From: Oleispirillum naphthae
Lineage (GTDB): Bacteria; Pseudomonadota; Alphaproteobacteria; Rhodospirillales; Rhodospirillaceae
NCBI GenBank assembly: GCA_027864655.1
Contig: JAQAZG010000001.1
Span: 1-64,000, forward strand
DNA: 64,000 nt
Reading direction: 5' to 3'
Part shown: one piece after another, positions 9,486 to 18,116 of the stretch
Numbering within the stretch: the first letter of the stretch is position 1
How the letters are laid out: every line of letters begins with the position of its first letter
The notes under the pieces: generated by a model
Databases searched by the model: none
The model's input: only the letters and a program-made list of their open reading frames with translations
Told to the model about the DNA's origin: nothing
Program-made: the position numbers and the translations under genes

Positions 9486-11168
9486 TCACTCGTCGCGGAT
9501 CGCCGAGAGGATGCCGTCCACCGCCACCTTGAGGTCGGTGGTCTGTTGCAGCAGGCTCTTGCACTCCGCCGAGAGCTTGTCGGAGGCGGCGGAGGACTGC
9601 GTCGCCGCGTCCACCACCGAGACGATGGAGTCCGAGACCGTCTTGGTGCCGCGCGCCGCCTCCTGCACGCTGCGGCTGATCTCCTGCGTCGCCGCGGTCT
9701 GCTCCTCGATCGCCGCGGCGATCGAGGCGGTGACGTCGTCGATGCCGACGATGCGCTGCGACACCGTGGCGATGGCGGCGACCACCTCCTTGGTTTCGTC
9801 CTGGATGCTGTTCACCTGTTCGGTGATGTCCTGCGTCGCCTTGGCGGTCTGGTTGGCCAGGGTCTTGACCTCGCCCGCGACCACCGCGAAGCCCTTGCCC
9901 GCGTCGCCCGCGCGCGCCGCCTCGATGGTGGCGTTGAGGGCGAGAAGGTTGGTCTGGCTGGCGATGTCGTTGATCAGGCCGATGATCTCGCCGATGTGGT
10001 TGGCCGCCTCGGCCAGAGTGGAGACGCGGGTGTTGGCGGTGCCCGCCTCGGCGGCGGTTTCCCGCGCGTTGCTCGAGGCTTCCTGCACCTGGGAGGCGAT
10101 CTCGCCGATCGAGGCGGTGAGCTCCTCGGAGGCGGAGGCCACGGTCTCGACGTTGCGCGACGCCATGTCCGAGGCGTCGCGCACGATCTCCGCCTCGCGG
10201 GTGGTGCGCTCGGCGTTTTCCGCCATCACGCGGGCCAGCTCGGTGAGGGCGCGCGCCGACGACGAGGTGCCGCGCAGGATGTCGCCGATCGCCGTCTCGA
10301 AGTCGTCGGCCATCTTCATCATCAGGGCACGGTGCTCCGCGGCGCGCGCCTTTTCCGCCTCCACCGCCTCTTCCTCCAGGCGGCGGCGGTGCTGCGCGTT
10401 GTCCTTGAACACCGTAAGCGCGCGCGCCATCGCGCCGATCTCGTCGGCGCGGTCGCGGTAGCCCACCTCGACCTCCAGATTGCCGTCGGCGAGGCGCTCC
10501 ATGCTCGCCGTCAGCGCGCCGATCGGCCTGGCGACGGCGCGGCCGACCAGCGCCGAGGGAATGAGGATGAGCAGCAGGAACGCCAGGCTGACGCCGAAGA
10601 GCTTCATCGTCGCGGCGGCGGTCTCGGTTTCCACGTCGTCCACGTAGATGCCGGTGCCGACCATCCAGTTCCAGGGCTTGAACAGAAGGGTGTAGCTGAC
10701 CTTGGGTTCGGGCTTCTTCGAACCGGGCTTCTCCCACAGGTAGCGGGTGACCGCGAAGCCGCTCTTGCCGGTCTTTTCCACGAAGTCGCGGACGATGAGG
10801 AAGCCGCTGGGGTCCTTCATGTCGATCAGGCTTTTGCCCTCCAGCTCGGGCTTGGTGGGCAGCAGCACGTTCACGCCGGTGGTGGCGTAGATGTAGACGT
10901 AGCCGGTGCCCGCGTCGTAGCGCAGGTCGCGCAGCGACGCCTTGGCGGCGGCCTGCGCGTCGGCCAGGGAGAGCCGCCCCGCCGCGGCTTCCTTCTCGTA
11001 GTGGGCGATGACGGACACGGCGCTTTCGCTGATCGTGCGGATCTTGGCGATGCGGTCGTCGAGCATCTGATCGGCGATCATCGTGCGCGCATAGAAGAGA
11101 AGCGCGGCAAACCCGGTGGCGGCGATGACGATGGGAAGCCAGATCTTCTTCGAAATGCTGAGAGTCAT
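9486..11168 (-). CDS. Methyl-accepting chemotaxis protein with sCache_2 sensor
   Basis: This 560-residue chemoreceptor has a membrane segment at about 7-27 and a periplasmic sCache_2-type domain (about 30-185, with 'YVYIYATTG' and the closing '[14 protein letters not shown]'). A second membrane segment (about 190-210), HAMP and a cytoplasmic signalling domain whose hairpin tip contains '[21 protein letters not shown]' follow. Known sCache_2 receptors such as Pseudomonas McpP detect C2-C3 carboxylates. Its place beside a fatty-acid transporter and acyl-CoA operon suggests a similar attractant, which is inference. The ATG has GAGGA upstream. Confidence 0.92.
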   Translation of the reverse strand: MTLSISKKIWLPIVIAATGFAALLFYARTMIADQMLDDRIAKIRTISESAVSVIAHYEKEAAAGRLSLADAQAAAKASLRDLRYDAGTGYVYIYATTGVNVLLPTKPELEGKSLIDMKDPSGFLIVRDFVEKTGKSGFAVTRYLWEKPGSKKPEPKVSYTLLFKPWNWMVGTGIYVDDVETETAAATMKLFGVSLAFLLLILIPSALVGRAVARPIGALTASMERLADGNLEVEVGYRDRADEIGAMARALTVFKDNAQHRRRLEEEAVEAEKARAAEHRALMMKMADDFETAIGDILRGTSSSARALTELARVMAENAERTTREAEIVRDASDMASRNVETVASASEELTASIGEIASQVQEASSNARETAAEAGTANTRVSTLAEAANHIGEIIGLINDIASQTNLLALNATIEAARAGDAGKGFAVVAGEVKTLANQTAKATQDITEQVNSIQDETKEVVAAIATVSQRIVGIDDVTASIAAAIEEQTAATQEISRSVQEAARGTKTVSDSIVSVVDAATQSSAASDKLSAECKSLLQQTTDLKVAVDGILSAIRDE

Positions 11169-11316
11169 GGCGTGTCCTCTTCCCGTTGACGCGGGGGGCG
11201 TCGCATGTGCAGCTATTCCGATAATGCTTCAGGATGCCGGACAGCCGCGTTTCTTATTGCATTAAGAATCTGTAATATTTAAAGAAAAACTCGTCAACGG
11301 ATTTCCCGCGGGCAAG

Positions 11317-11339
11317 AAAAAAGCCGCCTTGCGGGCGGC
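11317..11339 (-). terminator. Intrinsic terminator of the TRAP operon
   Basis: On the minus strand GCCGCC and GGCGGC pair around a 5-nt loop and are followed by six U residues. It begins about 14 bp after the dctM stop codon. Confidence 0.85.
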
Positions 11340-11353
11340 CTTTCCTTCCCCGT

Positions 11354-12652
11354 TCAGTCGGTGGCGTAGCCTAGCGCCTCCGGCACCCACAGTGCGATGC
11401 CGGGAAATGCGATGACCAGGCCGATGGCGAGCGCCATGGAGAGGACGAACCACATCACCCAGCGCGTCGTCGCCTCGATGCTGACGCCGCCGACCTTGGC
11501 GGTGACCATCAGGTTGACCGCGACCGGCGGGGTGAACTGCCCGATCGCGATGTTCATCGCCATCAGGATGCCGAACCAGGTGGGGTTCCAGCCGTAGCGG
11601 TCCATCAGCGGCATCAGCAGCGGCAGGGTGATCAGGTAGATCGAAATGCCGTCCAGCACCATGCCCGCCAACAGCAGGCAGATCATCACCAGCACCAGCA
11701 CCACGGTGGAGTTGTCGGAGAGGCTGAACATCAGCTTCGCGCCGAGGTCGAAGGCCCCGAGCGTGCTGCCCGCCCAGGCGAAGATGCCGGCGAGCGAGAT
11801 GATGATCAGGATCACCGCCGAGGTCTGGGCGGAATCCACCAGGGCGCGGTAGATGTCGGCCCAGGTCAGGGTGCGGTAGATGAACAGCCCGACGATCAGG
11901 CCGTAGGCGACCGCCACCACCGCCGCCTCGGTGGGGGTGAAGGCGCCGCTGCGCAGCCCGCCGAGAATGATCACCGGCGCCATCAGGCCGGGCAGCGCGC
12001 CGATCAGGCTCTTCAGCAGGTGGGAGCGCTTTTCCTCTTCCATGTGGCCGAAGTCGTGGCGGCGGCTGAGCCACAGCGTGGGCAGGATCACCGACAGACC
12101 GGCGAGGATGCCCGGCACCACGCCCGCGGCGAACAGCGCCCGCAGGTCGAGCCCCGGCACCATGATCGAATAGACGATCAAGGCGATCGACGGCGGAATC
12201 AGGATGGCGGTGGAGGCGGCGGCGGCGATCACGCCGGAGGAGAAGGCGCGGGGATAGCCCGCCTTCGCCATGCTGGGGATCATCACCGTGGCCACCGCGG
12301 CGGCGTCCGCCGGGCCGGAGCCGGACATGCCGCCCATCAGCATGCACACCAGCACCGCCACCACGGCGAGGCCGCCGCGCCGCGGCCCGACCAGGGCGGA
12401 GGCGAAGTCCACCAGCTTCTGCGCCACGCCGGAGCGTTCGAAGATCATGCCGGTGAGCACGAACAGCGGAATCGCGATCAGCGGATACTTGGCGATGCCG
12501 TTGTAGGTGTTGGTGCCGATGGTGCCGAGCGCATAGGTGTCGAGGCCGAGCATGATGCCGATGACGCCGGAAAGCCCGAGCGCCACCGCGATCGGCAGGC
12601 CGGCCAGCAGGAAGACGGCGAAACTGAGGAGGAGGGCGAGACACGGGTCCAT
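11354..12652 (-). CDS. dctM: TRAP transporter large permease (DctM)
   Basis: This 432-residue, very hydrophobic protein has the length and pattern of DctM, the transport subunit of tripartite ATP-independent periplasmic transporters. It shows an N-terminal 'GLPIAVALGLSG', 'LFVLTGMIFERSG' near residue 67 and the glycine-rich 'CMLMGGMSGSGPADAAAVATVMIPSM' region around 105-130. It uses an ion gradient to import a ligand delivered by the periplasmic binding protein. The ATG at 12652 directly abuts the dctQ stop. The operon order on the minus strand is dctP-dctQ-dctM. Substrate is unknown. Confidence 0.94.
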   Translation of the reverse strand: MDPCLALLLSFAVFLLAGLPIAVALGLSGVIGIMLGLDTYALGTIGTNTYNGIAKYPLIAIPLFVLTGMIFERSGVAQKLVDFASALVGPRRGGLAVVAVLVCMLMGGMSGSGPADAAAVATVMIPSMAKAGYPRAFSSGVIAAAASTAILIPPSIALIVYSIMVPGLDLRALFAAGVVPGILAGLSVILPTLWLSRRHDFGHMEEEKRSHLLKSLIGALPGLMAPVIILGGLRSGAFTPTEAAVVAVAYGLIVGLFIYRTLTWADIYRALVDSAQTSAVILIIISLAGIFAWAGSTLGAFDLGAKLMFSLSDNSTVVLVLVMICLLLAGMVLDGISIYLITLPLLMPLMDRYGWNPTWFGILMAMNIAIGQFTPPVAVNLMVTAKVGGVSIEATTRWVMWFVLSMALAIGLVIAFPGIALWVPEALGYATD

Positions 12653-13162
12653 TCAGCTCTCTCCGTGGCTGAACAGACGGCGCAACCGCCCGTAGATGCG
12701 GTAGATGATCAGGCCGCACAAGAGCGGCAGCCAGACGGTGTAGATCCAGTTGGGATAGCCGAGGCCGGGCGAGGTTTCCTCGTAGGCCCATTCCTCATAG
12801 GCGAACACCGCGCCGTAGTAGAGCACCATGACGAACAGCAGCGCGGAGAGCAGCAGCGAAACCCCGTCGATGATGCGGCGCGGCGACGGCGGCAGGATGT
12901 CGCGCAGGAAGGTGATGCGGATGTGCCCGTCGCCGGCGAACGCGATGGCGGAGCCGAGCAGCGTCATGAAGACGAGCAGGAATACCGAATACTCCTCGGT
13001 GAAGGCGAAGGAGATGTCGGTGGCGTAGCGGACGATGACGTTGGCCAGGCTGATGACGACGATCAGGCCCATGGCGAGGGCGGACAGAGCCTCATCGACG
13101 CGAAACGGCCGGCCCCCCTGCGGGGGCAGGCCGCCGTTCGGCTCTTGGGACGAGAGAGACAA
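12653..13162 (-). CDS. dctQ: TRAP transporter small permease (DctQ)
   Basis: This 169-residue protein has four predicted membrane helices and the size of DctQ subunits, which pair with DctM. The segments 'LANVIVRYATDISFAFTEEYSVFLLVF' and 'DGHIRITFL' are family-typical. The best start is a TTG at 13162 with GGAG six bases upstream; the first internal ATG would remove part of the first helix. It lies between dctP and dctM. A hairpin separates it from dctP and may reduce its expression relative to the binding protein. Confidence 0.88.
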   Translation of the reverse strand: MSLSSQEPNGGLPPQGGRPFRVDEALSALAMGLIVVISLANVIVRYATDISFAFTEEYSVFLLVFMTLLGSAIAFAGDGHIRITFLRDILPPSPRRIIDGVSLLLSALLFVMVLYYGAVFAYEEWAYEETSPGLGYPNWIYTVWLPLLCGLIIYRIYGRLRRLFSHGES

Positions 13163-13177
13163 AGGATACTCCGTTCA

Positions 13178-13196
13178 GGACGGGCGCGGCCCGTCC
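13178..13196 (-). promoter_or_regulatory. Intercistronic hairpin between dctP and dctQ
   Basis: A perfect 8-bp stem (GGACGGGC with GCCCGTCC, 3-nt loop) lies a few bases after the dctP stop and before the dctQ start. There is no U-run. Such hairpins after binding-protein genes usually protect the upstream mRNA or partly terminate, giving more binding protein than permease; that role is inferred here. Confidence 0.55.
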
Positions 13197-13200
13197 GGGG

Positions 13201-14220
13201 TTATTTCTGCGAGACGGCCTTCTCGGCCAGCTTGACCAGGTCGGGGCCGATCTTCTTCGCCCAGTCGGCATAGACGCCGCGGGTCTTGGCGACGAAGGCG
13301 GCGCGCTCCGCCGCGGTCGGCACGGTGATGGTGACGCCCGCCTTCTCCAGTTCCTTGGCGGCGATGTCGTCGCCCTCGCGGGAAGCCGCGATCCCCGCCT
13401 TGCCCGCTTCCACGGCCGCCTCGCGCAGGATCTTCTGGTCGGCGGGGGTGAAGCTCGCCCACACCCGCTTGTTGACCGCGAAGATCAGCGGGTCGTTCAC
13501 GTAGTTCCAGCGGGTCATGTAGACCTGGCCGACGGTGTCGATCTTGGCGATCTTGCACACCGTGATCGGGTTCTCCTGGCCGTCCACCGCCTTGGTGGTC
13601 AGCGCGGGCTTGGCGTCGGCCCAGCTCATCTGCGTCGGGTTGGCGCCGAGCGCGGTGAAGATGTCGTTGTAGAGCGGCGAGCCGACGACGCGGATCTTCA
13701 GGCCCGTAAGGTCGTCCGGGGTCTTGATCGGATGTTTGGAGTTGGTCACCTGGCGGAAGCCGTTTTCCGCCCAGCCCAGCGGCTCCACGCCTTTCTTGCG
13801 CAGCACCTCGAAGAGCTGCTTGCCCACCTCGCCGCCGGTCAGGCGGTCCATCGCCGCATGGTCGGGCAGGAGGAACGGCAGCGAGAACAGGTTGAGTTCC
13901 TTGATCTGCGGCGACCAGTTGATCGTCGAGCCGACGGCCATGTCGATGATGCCCTGGCGCATCGCCGAGAATTCCTTGGTCTGGTCGCCGGAAACCAGCT
14001 GGGAGTTCGAGTAGACCTTGAGATTGATCCGCCCGTTGGTGCGCTGCTTGACCAGTTCGACCCACTTGTCGGCGGCGATCCCCCAGGGGAAGGGCGCGGG
14101 CAGCACCGTCGAAACCGTGTATTCCGACTTGTACGGCGCGGCCGCGGCGGCGGTCGTCCCGGCGGGCACGGCGATCGCGGCGGTAAGCGCAACGGCGGCG
14201 ACTTTGCAAAGATCGTACAT
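13201..14220 (-). CDS. dctP: TRAP transporter periplasmic substrate-binding protein (DctP)
   Basis: This 339-residue protein starts with a signal peptide (about 1-27, ending in an Ala-rich stretch before PYKSEY). The DctP fold follows, including 'GLKIRVVGSPLYNDIFTALGANP', where the conserved arginine normally binds the substrate carboxylate. It captures a small acid in the periplasm for DctQM. The ATG at 14220 has AGGAGG upstream; further upstream reading is out-of-family. It is the first gene of the operon. No sigma-54 site of good quality was seen before it. Substrate is unknown, though a carboxylate is likely. Confidence 0.93.
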   Translation of the reverse strand: MYDLCKVAAVALTAAIAVPAGTTAAAAAPYKSEYTVSTVLPAPFPWGIAADKWVELVKQRTNGRINLKVYSNSQLVSGDQTKEFSAMRQGIIDMAVGSTINWSPQIKELNLFSLPFLLPDHAAMDRLTGGEVGKQLFEVLRKKGVEPLGWAENGFRQVTNSKHPIKTPDDLTGLKIRVVGSPLYNDIFTALGANPTQMSWADAKPALTTKAVDGQENPITVCKIAKIDTVGQVYMTRWNYVNDPLIFAVNKRVWASFTPADQKILREAAVEAGKAGIAASREGDDIAAKELEKAGVTITVPTAAERAAFVAKTRGVYADWAKKIGPDLVKLAEKAVSQK

Positions 14221-14390
14221 CGGGAAGTTCCTCCTGATCGGCGGGCGTTTTGCTGAGGTGCCGCCATGTTTCTGGCCTCCCGGCCCCGGATGCGGGCGAG
14301 GCGAGAAGCGGATGTTCTTTTTGCCCCAGGAAAAAGAAAGATTCAACCTTGGACTGGGCGGATTTTATCAAATTATTTCCGCTTTTCCGA

Positions 14391-14419
14391 AAGAAAAGGG
14401 GGAGGCCGCGGCCTCCCCC
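14391..14419 (-). terminator. Intrinsic terminator after the rhodanese flavoprotein
   Basis: A perfect 10-bp inverted repeat (GGGGGAGGCC with GGCCTCCCCC around GC) lies 20 bp after the flavoprotein stop. On the minus strand it is followed by the pyrimidine-rich CTTTTCTTTC. Confidence 0.75.
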
Positions 14420-14439
14420 GTGCGGGTGCGGCGCCCGCG

Positions 14440-16134
14440 CTATTTCTCGCGGGCGAACGGCCAGGCCATGATGCCGCCTTCCATCACCAGGACGTTGCGG
14501 TAGCCCTTGGCTTCGAGCACGCGCTGCGCCTCGTAGCCGCGCATCGAGATCTTGCAGTAGACGACGATCTCGCGGTTGGTTTCCTCCGGCAGTTCGCCCA
14601 GTCGCCGGCGCAACTGGCCGAGCGGGATCAGCGTCTCGCCGAGGCCGAGGCGCATCTGCTCGTATTCGTCGGGGGCGCGCACGTCGAGGAGGAAGGGGCT
14701 CTCCCCGGCGTCCAGCTTCGCCTTCACCGCGGTGGCGGGAACGCCCTTCATCAGGCCGCGCATCTTGTTCTGCAGGATGTGCGCGGAGGCGATGACGTGG
14801 TCGATCGCCAGCGAGAACGGCGGCGCATAGGGCAGGTCGAGCATGCACATGTCGTCCACGGTGAGGCCGCCGGTGATCGCGGCGGCGGCGGTGGCGACCT
14901 GGCGGGAGACGCTGCCCGGACCGACGCACTGGAAGCCGAGCACGCGGCCGGTCTTGGCGTCGGCGACGATCTTGGAGACGAGCAGGCAGGCGCCCATGAA
15001 GTCGGGCTTGTCGGGGCTGGCGTTGACCGCCACCGCGACGTCGTAGCCCGCGGCGCGGGCGCGCGCCTCGCTCAGCCCGGTGGACCCGGCGGCGAAATCG
15101 AAGACCTTGCAGATGCCGCTGTCGATGGTGCCGGGGAACACCGTGGTCGGCCCCAGCACCGCGTTGTCGGCGGCGACGCGGCCCTCCAGGTTGGCGAGGT
15201 CGCCGTAGGGGGCGAGGGTCTTTTTGCCGGTGATGCGGTTGACCACCTCGACGCAGTCGCCCGCGGCGAAGATGTCGGGGTCGGAGGTGCGCATGTGGGC
15301 GTCCACCGCGATGCCGCCGGTCTCGCCGATGGCCAGGCCCGCCGCCTTGGCGAGCGCGGTGTTGGGGGCGATGCCGGTGGCCATCACCGCCATGCCCGCG
15401 GCGATCTCGCGGCCGTCGGAGAGGCGCACGCCGCACACCCGCCCGTCGCGCCCGAGGAACTCGGCGACCGAGCAGTCGGTGATCAGCTTCACCCCCTTGG
15501 CCCGCATGTGGGCCTCCGCCAGCTTGGCGATTTCGATGTCGAGGGAGCAGAGAATCTGCGGCATGCGCTCGACCAGGGTCACCGCGATGCCCGCCAGCGC
15601 CAGCGCCTCGGCGGTTTCCACGCCGATCAGGCCGCCGCCCAGGACCACCGCCTCCTTCACCGCTTTCTCCTCGGCGGCGGCGCGCAGGGCGTCGGCCTCG
15701 GCCAGGGTGTTGAGGCCGGAAATCCCGGCGAGGTCGCGCCCCGGAATCGCCGGGGCCACCGGCACCGAGCCGGTGCAGAGGATCAGCTTGTCGTAGGGGA
15801 AGGTGGCCTCCTCGCGGGTGGCGAGGTTGCGCGCCGTCACCGTCTTGGCGATCGGGTTGATCTCCGTCACTTCGGTGGAAACGCGCGCCTCCACCCCCTT
15901 CGCCCCGGCGAAGAAGGCGACGTTGCGCACCACGCCGGTGGGGGTGCAGAGCAGTTTCTCGCGCTCCTTGAAGCGGCCTTCGACGTAGTAGGGATAGCCG
16001 CAGGTGGCCATCGACAGTTCCGGCGCCTTTTGCAGCAGCACCACCTCCGCGCTCTGGTCCAGGCGCTTGGCGCGTGCCGCCGCCTTCGGTCCGGCGGCGG
16101 TTCCGCCGATCACCACTATCCGCTTGTTCGTCAT
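14440..16134 (-). CDS. CoA-disulfide reductase-like flavoprotein with rhodanese domain
   Basis: This 564-residue protein combines a pyridine-nucleotide disulfide oxidoreductase (about 1-450) with a C-terminal rhodanese domain (about 470-564). It has an FAD-binding 'VVIGGTAAG' at 7-15, a redox Cys45 in 'TCGYPYY' and an NAD(P)-binding 'VVLGGGLIGVE' near 155. Cys45 fits the single active cysteine of CoA-disulfide reductases, with CGYPYY instead of the usual CGLPYY. The rhodanese catalytic Cys527 lies in 'VYCKISMRG'. Related fusions reduce CoA persulfide, disulfide or polysulfide. I chose the ATG with GGAGG eight bases upstream; another ATG at 16149 would add five residues. It is divergent from the dehydrogenase gene. 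Confidence 0.88.
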   Translation of the reverse strand: MTNKRIVVIGGTAAGPKAAARAKRLDQSAEVVLLQKAPELSMATCGYPYYVEGRFKEREKLLCTPTGVVRNVAFFAGAKGVEARVSTEVTEINPIAKTVTARNLATREEATFPYDKLILCTGSVPVAPAIPGRDLAGISGLNTLAEADALRAAAEEKAVKEAVVLGGGLIGVETAEALALAGIAVTLVERMPQILCSLDIEIAKLAEAHMRAKGVKLITDCSVAEFLGRDGRVCGVRLSDGREIAAGMAVMATGIAPNTALAKAAGLAIGETGGIAVDAHMRTSDPDIFAAGDCVEVVNRITGKKTLAPYGDLANLEGRVAADNAVLGPTTVFPGTIDSGICKVFDFAAGSTGLSEARARAAGYDVAVAVNASPDKPDFMGACLLVSKIVADAKTGRVLGFQCVGPGSVSRQVATAAAAITGGLTVDDMCMLDLPYAPPFSLAIDHVIASAHILQNKMRGLMKGVPATAVKAKLDAGESPFLLDVRAPDEYEQMRLGLGETLIPLGQLRRRLGELPEETNREIVVYCKISMRGYEAQRVLEAKGYRNVLVMEGGIMAWPFAREK

Positions 16135-16301
16135 AACCTTGGCCTCCATGGAGCAGTTCCCTCTTGGCGAGATATCGACGTTTTCAGGATACCCCGCGGA
16201 CGGAGGGGGAGGAACCGGAAACTCGGGTGAATTTCCCTTGTTTCGCCCTCCGCAAGGCTCCATGTGTGAGGCCTGCGAAAGACAAAAAGGAGGATCGCAA
16301 G

Positions 16302-17198
16302 GTGGGCGCACAGGGGGAAGCCATACGCAGCGTCGGGTTCATCGGCCTCGGCATCATGGGGCACAGCATGGCCGGGCATCTGATCGACGCGGGGTTCGAC
16401 CTGCACGTCTACAACCGTTCGCGCGGCAAGGCGGAGCCGTTGCTCGCCCGCGGCGCGGCGTGGCATGAAAGCCCGGCGGATCTCGCCCGCGTCTGCGATG
16501 CGGTGATCACCATCGTCGGTTACCCGGTGGACGTGCGGCAGGTCTATCTGGGCGACGCGGGCCTGATCGCCAACGCCCGGGAAGGGACGCTGCTCATCGA
16601 CATGACCACCTCCAACCCGTCGCTCGCCCGCCTGATCGCGGAAACCGCGGCGGCGCGCGGCGTGGATACGCTGGATGCGCCGGTTTCCGGCGGCGACGTG
16701 GGCGCGCGCGAAGGCACGCTCGCGATCATGGCCGGCGGCGAGGAGGAGGCGTTCGCCCGCGCCCTGCCGCTGTTCCAGGCGATGGGGCGGGTGATCCGCC
16801 GCCTCGGCCCGGCGGGCGCGGGTCAGCACACCAAGATGGTCAACCAGATCGTCATCGCGGGCACCATCATGGGCGTCACCGAGGGCATGGCCTATGCGCG
16901 GCGCTGCGGCCTCGACCCCGAGGCGGTGCTGGCGGTGATCGGCACCGGCGCCGCGGCGGGCAGCCAGCTGAGCAAGCTCGGGCCGCGCATGGCGGCGGAA
17001 GACTTCGCCCCCGGCTTCTACATCCATCACTTCATCAAGGACATGGGCATCGCCTTGGAAGAGGCCGCGGCGATGGGCCTCGACCTGCCCGCGCTCGCCC
17101 TTTCCAAGTCGCGCTACGACGAGCTTTCCGGCCTCGGCTACGGCGCCGACGGCACCCAGGCGCTGTTGCGCCTCTACGAGGACGACCCCGGTGCCTGA
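16302..17198 (+). CDS. NAD(P)-dependent beta-hydroxyacid dehydrogenase
   Basis: This 298-residue protein belongs to the 3-hydroxyisobutyrate/tartronate semialdehyde reductase family. It has a Rossmann motif GLGIMG at 15-20, the substrate loop 'DAPVSGGDVGAREGTL' near 125 and the catalytic lysine in 'GAGQHTKMVNQ' near 176. Members oxidise beta-hydroxyacids or reduce the matching semialdehydes. The start is taken as GTG at 16302 because AGGAGG lies eight bases upstream and the family fold begins right after; no in-frame ATG fits. It overlaps the next gene by 8 bp, so the two are translationally coupled. Substrate is not known. Confidence 0.9.
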   Translation: MGAQGEAIRSVGFIGLGIMGHSMAGHLIDAGFDLHVYNRSRGKAEPLLARGAAWHESPADLARVCDAVITIVGYPVDVRQVYLGDAGLIANAREGTLLIDMTTSNPSLARLIAETAAARGVDTLDAPVSGGDVGAREGTLAIMAGGEEEAFARALPLFQAMGRVIRRLGPAGAGQHTKMVNQIVIAGTIMGVTEGMAYARRCGLDPEAVLAVIGTGAAAGSQLSKLGPRMAAEDFAPGFYIHHFIKDMGIALEEAAAMGLDLPALALSKSRYDELSGLGYGADGTQALLRLYEDDPGA

Positions 17199-17949
17199 GG
17201 GCGCCGCGCCGCTCCTCGCCCTGTTTTCCGATTTCGGCGCATCCGGCCCCTACGTCGGGCAGGTTCTGGCGGCGTGGGCGGGGTTGGCCCCCGCGGCGCC
17301 GCGCGTCGATCTGTTTTCCGCCGCGCCGCCCTTCGACGTGGAGGCGGGGGCGCACCTTCTCTTCGCCTACACCCGGCGCCTGCCGCCGGGCAGCGTGGTG
17401 GAGGCGGTGGTGGACCCCGGCGTCGGCGGGCCGCGCGGCGTGCTCGCGGTGCTGGCGGACGGCCTGTGGTTCTGCGGTCCGGACAACGGGCTGCTCGCGG
17501 TGGCGGCGGGCCGCGCCCGCGGCTGCCGCGTCTGGCGCGTCGATTGGCGGCCGCAGAGCCTGTCCGCCACCTTCCACGGACGCGACCTCTTCGCCCCGGT
17601 CGCCGCGCATCTGGCGCTTCACGGCGCGCCGCCCGCCCCGGCGGAGGAGATCTCTCCCGCGGCGATGGAGCGGGGCGGCGTCGCCGACCCGGCGGAGCGC
17701 GTCATCCTCGCCGACCCCTACGGCAATCTCGTCACCGGCATTCCGGCGGCGGGCGCGGCGGAGACGGCGCGGCTCGCCATCGCCGGGCGGCTGCTGCCGC
17801 GCGCGCGGCGCTTCGGCGAGGTGAATCCGGGAGAGGCCTTCTGGTACGAAAACGCCGACGGCCTGGCCGAGGCGGCGGTCAACCGCGGCAGCGCGGCGGC
17901 GCTTCTCGGGGTTTCCGTGGGTGCGGCGGCGCGGCTTATCCGGGATTGA
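17191..17949 (+). CDS. SAM hydrolase (SAM hydroxide adenosyltransferase family)
   Basis: This 252-residue protein matches the DUF62 family, which includes the chlorinase and fluorinase but mostly SAM hydroxide adenosyltransferases that split SAM to adenosine and methionine. It shows 'FSDFGASGPYVG' at 12-23, 'VVDPGVGGPR' near 74-83, 'CGPDNGLL' and 'ATFHGRDLFAPVAAHL'. The Asp, Arg and His of these motifs fit the D-R-H triad of the hydrolases, so halogenation is unlikely. The start is a GTG overlapping the preceding stop by 8 bp. Its pairing with a hydroxyacid dehydrogenase is not obvious and may reflect only shared transcription. Confidence 0.88.
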   Translation: MPEGAAPLLALFSDFGASGPYVGQVLAAWAGLAPAAPRVDLFSAAPPFDVEAGAHLLFAYTRRLPPGSVVEAVVDPGVGGPRGVLAVLADGLWFCGPDNGLLAVAAGRARGCRVWRVDWRPQSLSATFHGRDLFAPVAAHLALHGAPPAPAEEISPAAMERGGVADPAERVILADPYGNLVTGIPAAGAAETARLAIAGRLLPRARRFGEVNPGEAFWYENADGLAEAAVNRGSAAALLGVSVGAAARLIRD

Positions 17950-18116
17950 CCGAAACCCGGCAAGATAAACGCGGAGGATGTGTAGGGTCGCTCTTGAATT
18001 GCAGGATTTTTCCTTTCCTGTTTTGGGGAAGACGGTAATACTCGTCAGGCTTGCATTGCCAGGTCCGGACGCGGTGGTGCCGAGCGACGAACCAATAATC
18101 GGGAGATCCTGAACAG

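Noticed and set aside
14240-14270. Weak GG-N10-GC match upstream of dctP
   Set aside because: Only the GG and GC dinucleotides fit; the flanking bases of the -24/-12 consensus do not. One such match is expected by chance in GC-rich DNA.
17191-17949. SAM-dependent chlorinase or fluorinase
   Set aside because: The D-R-H pattern of the hydroxide adenosyltransferases is present and nothing around it suggests halometabolite synthesis.
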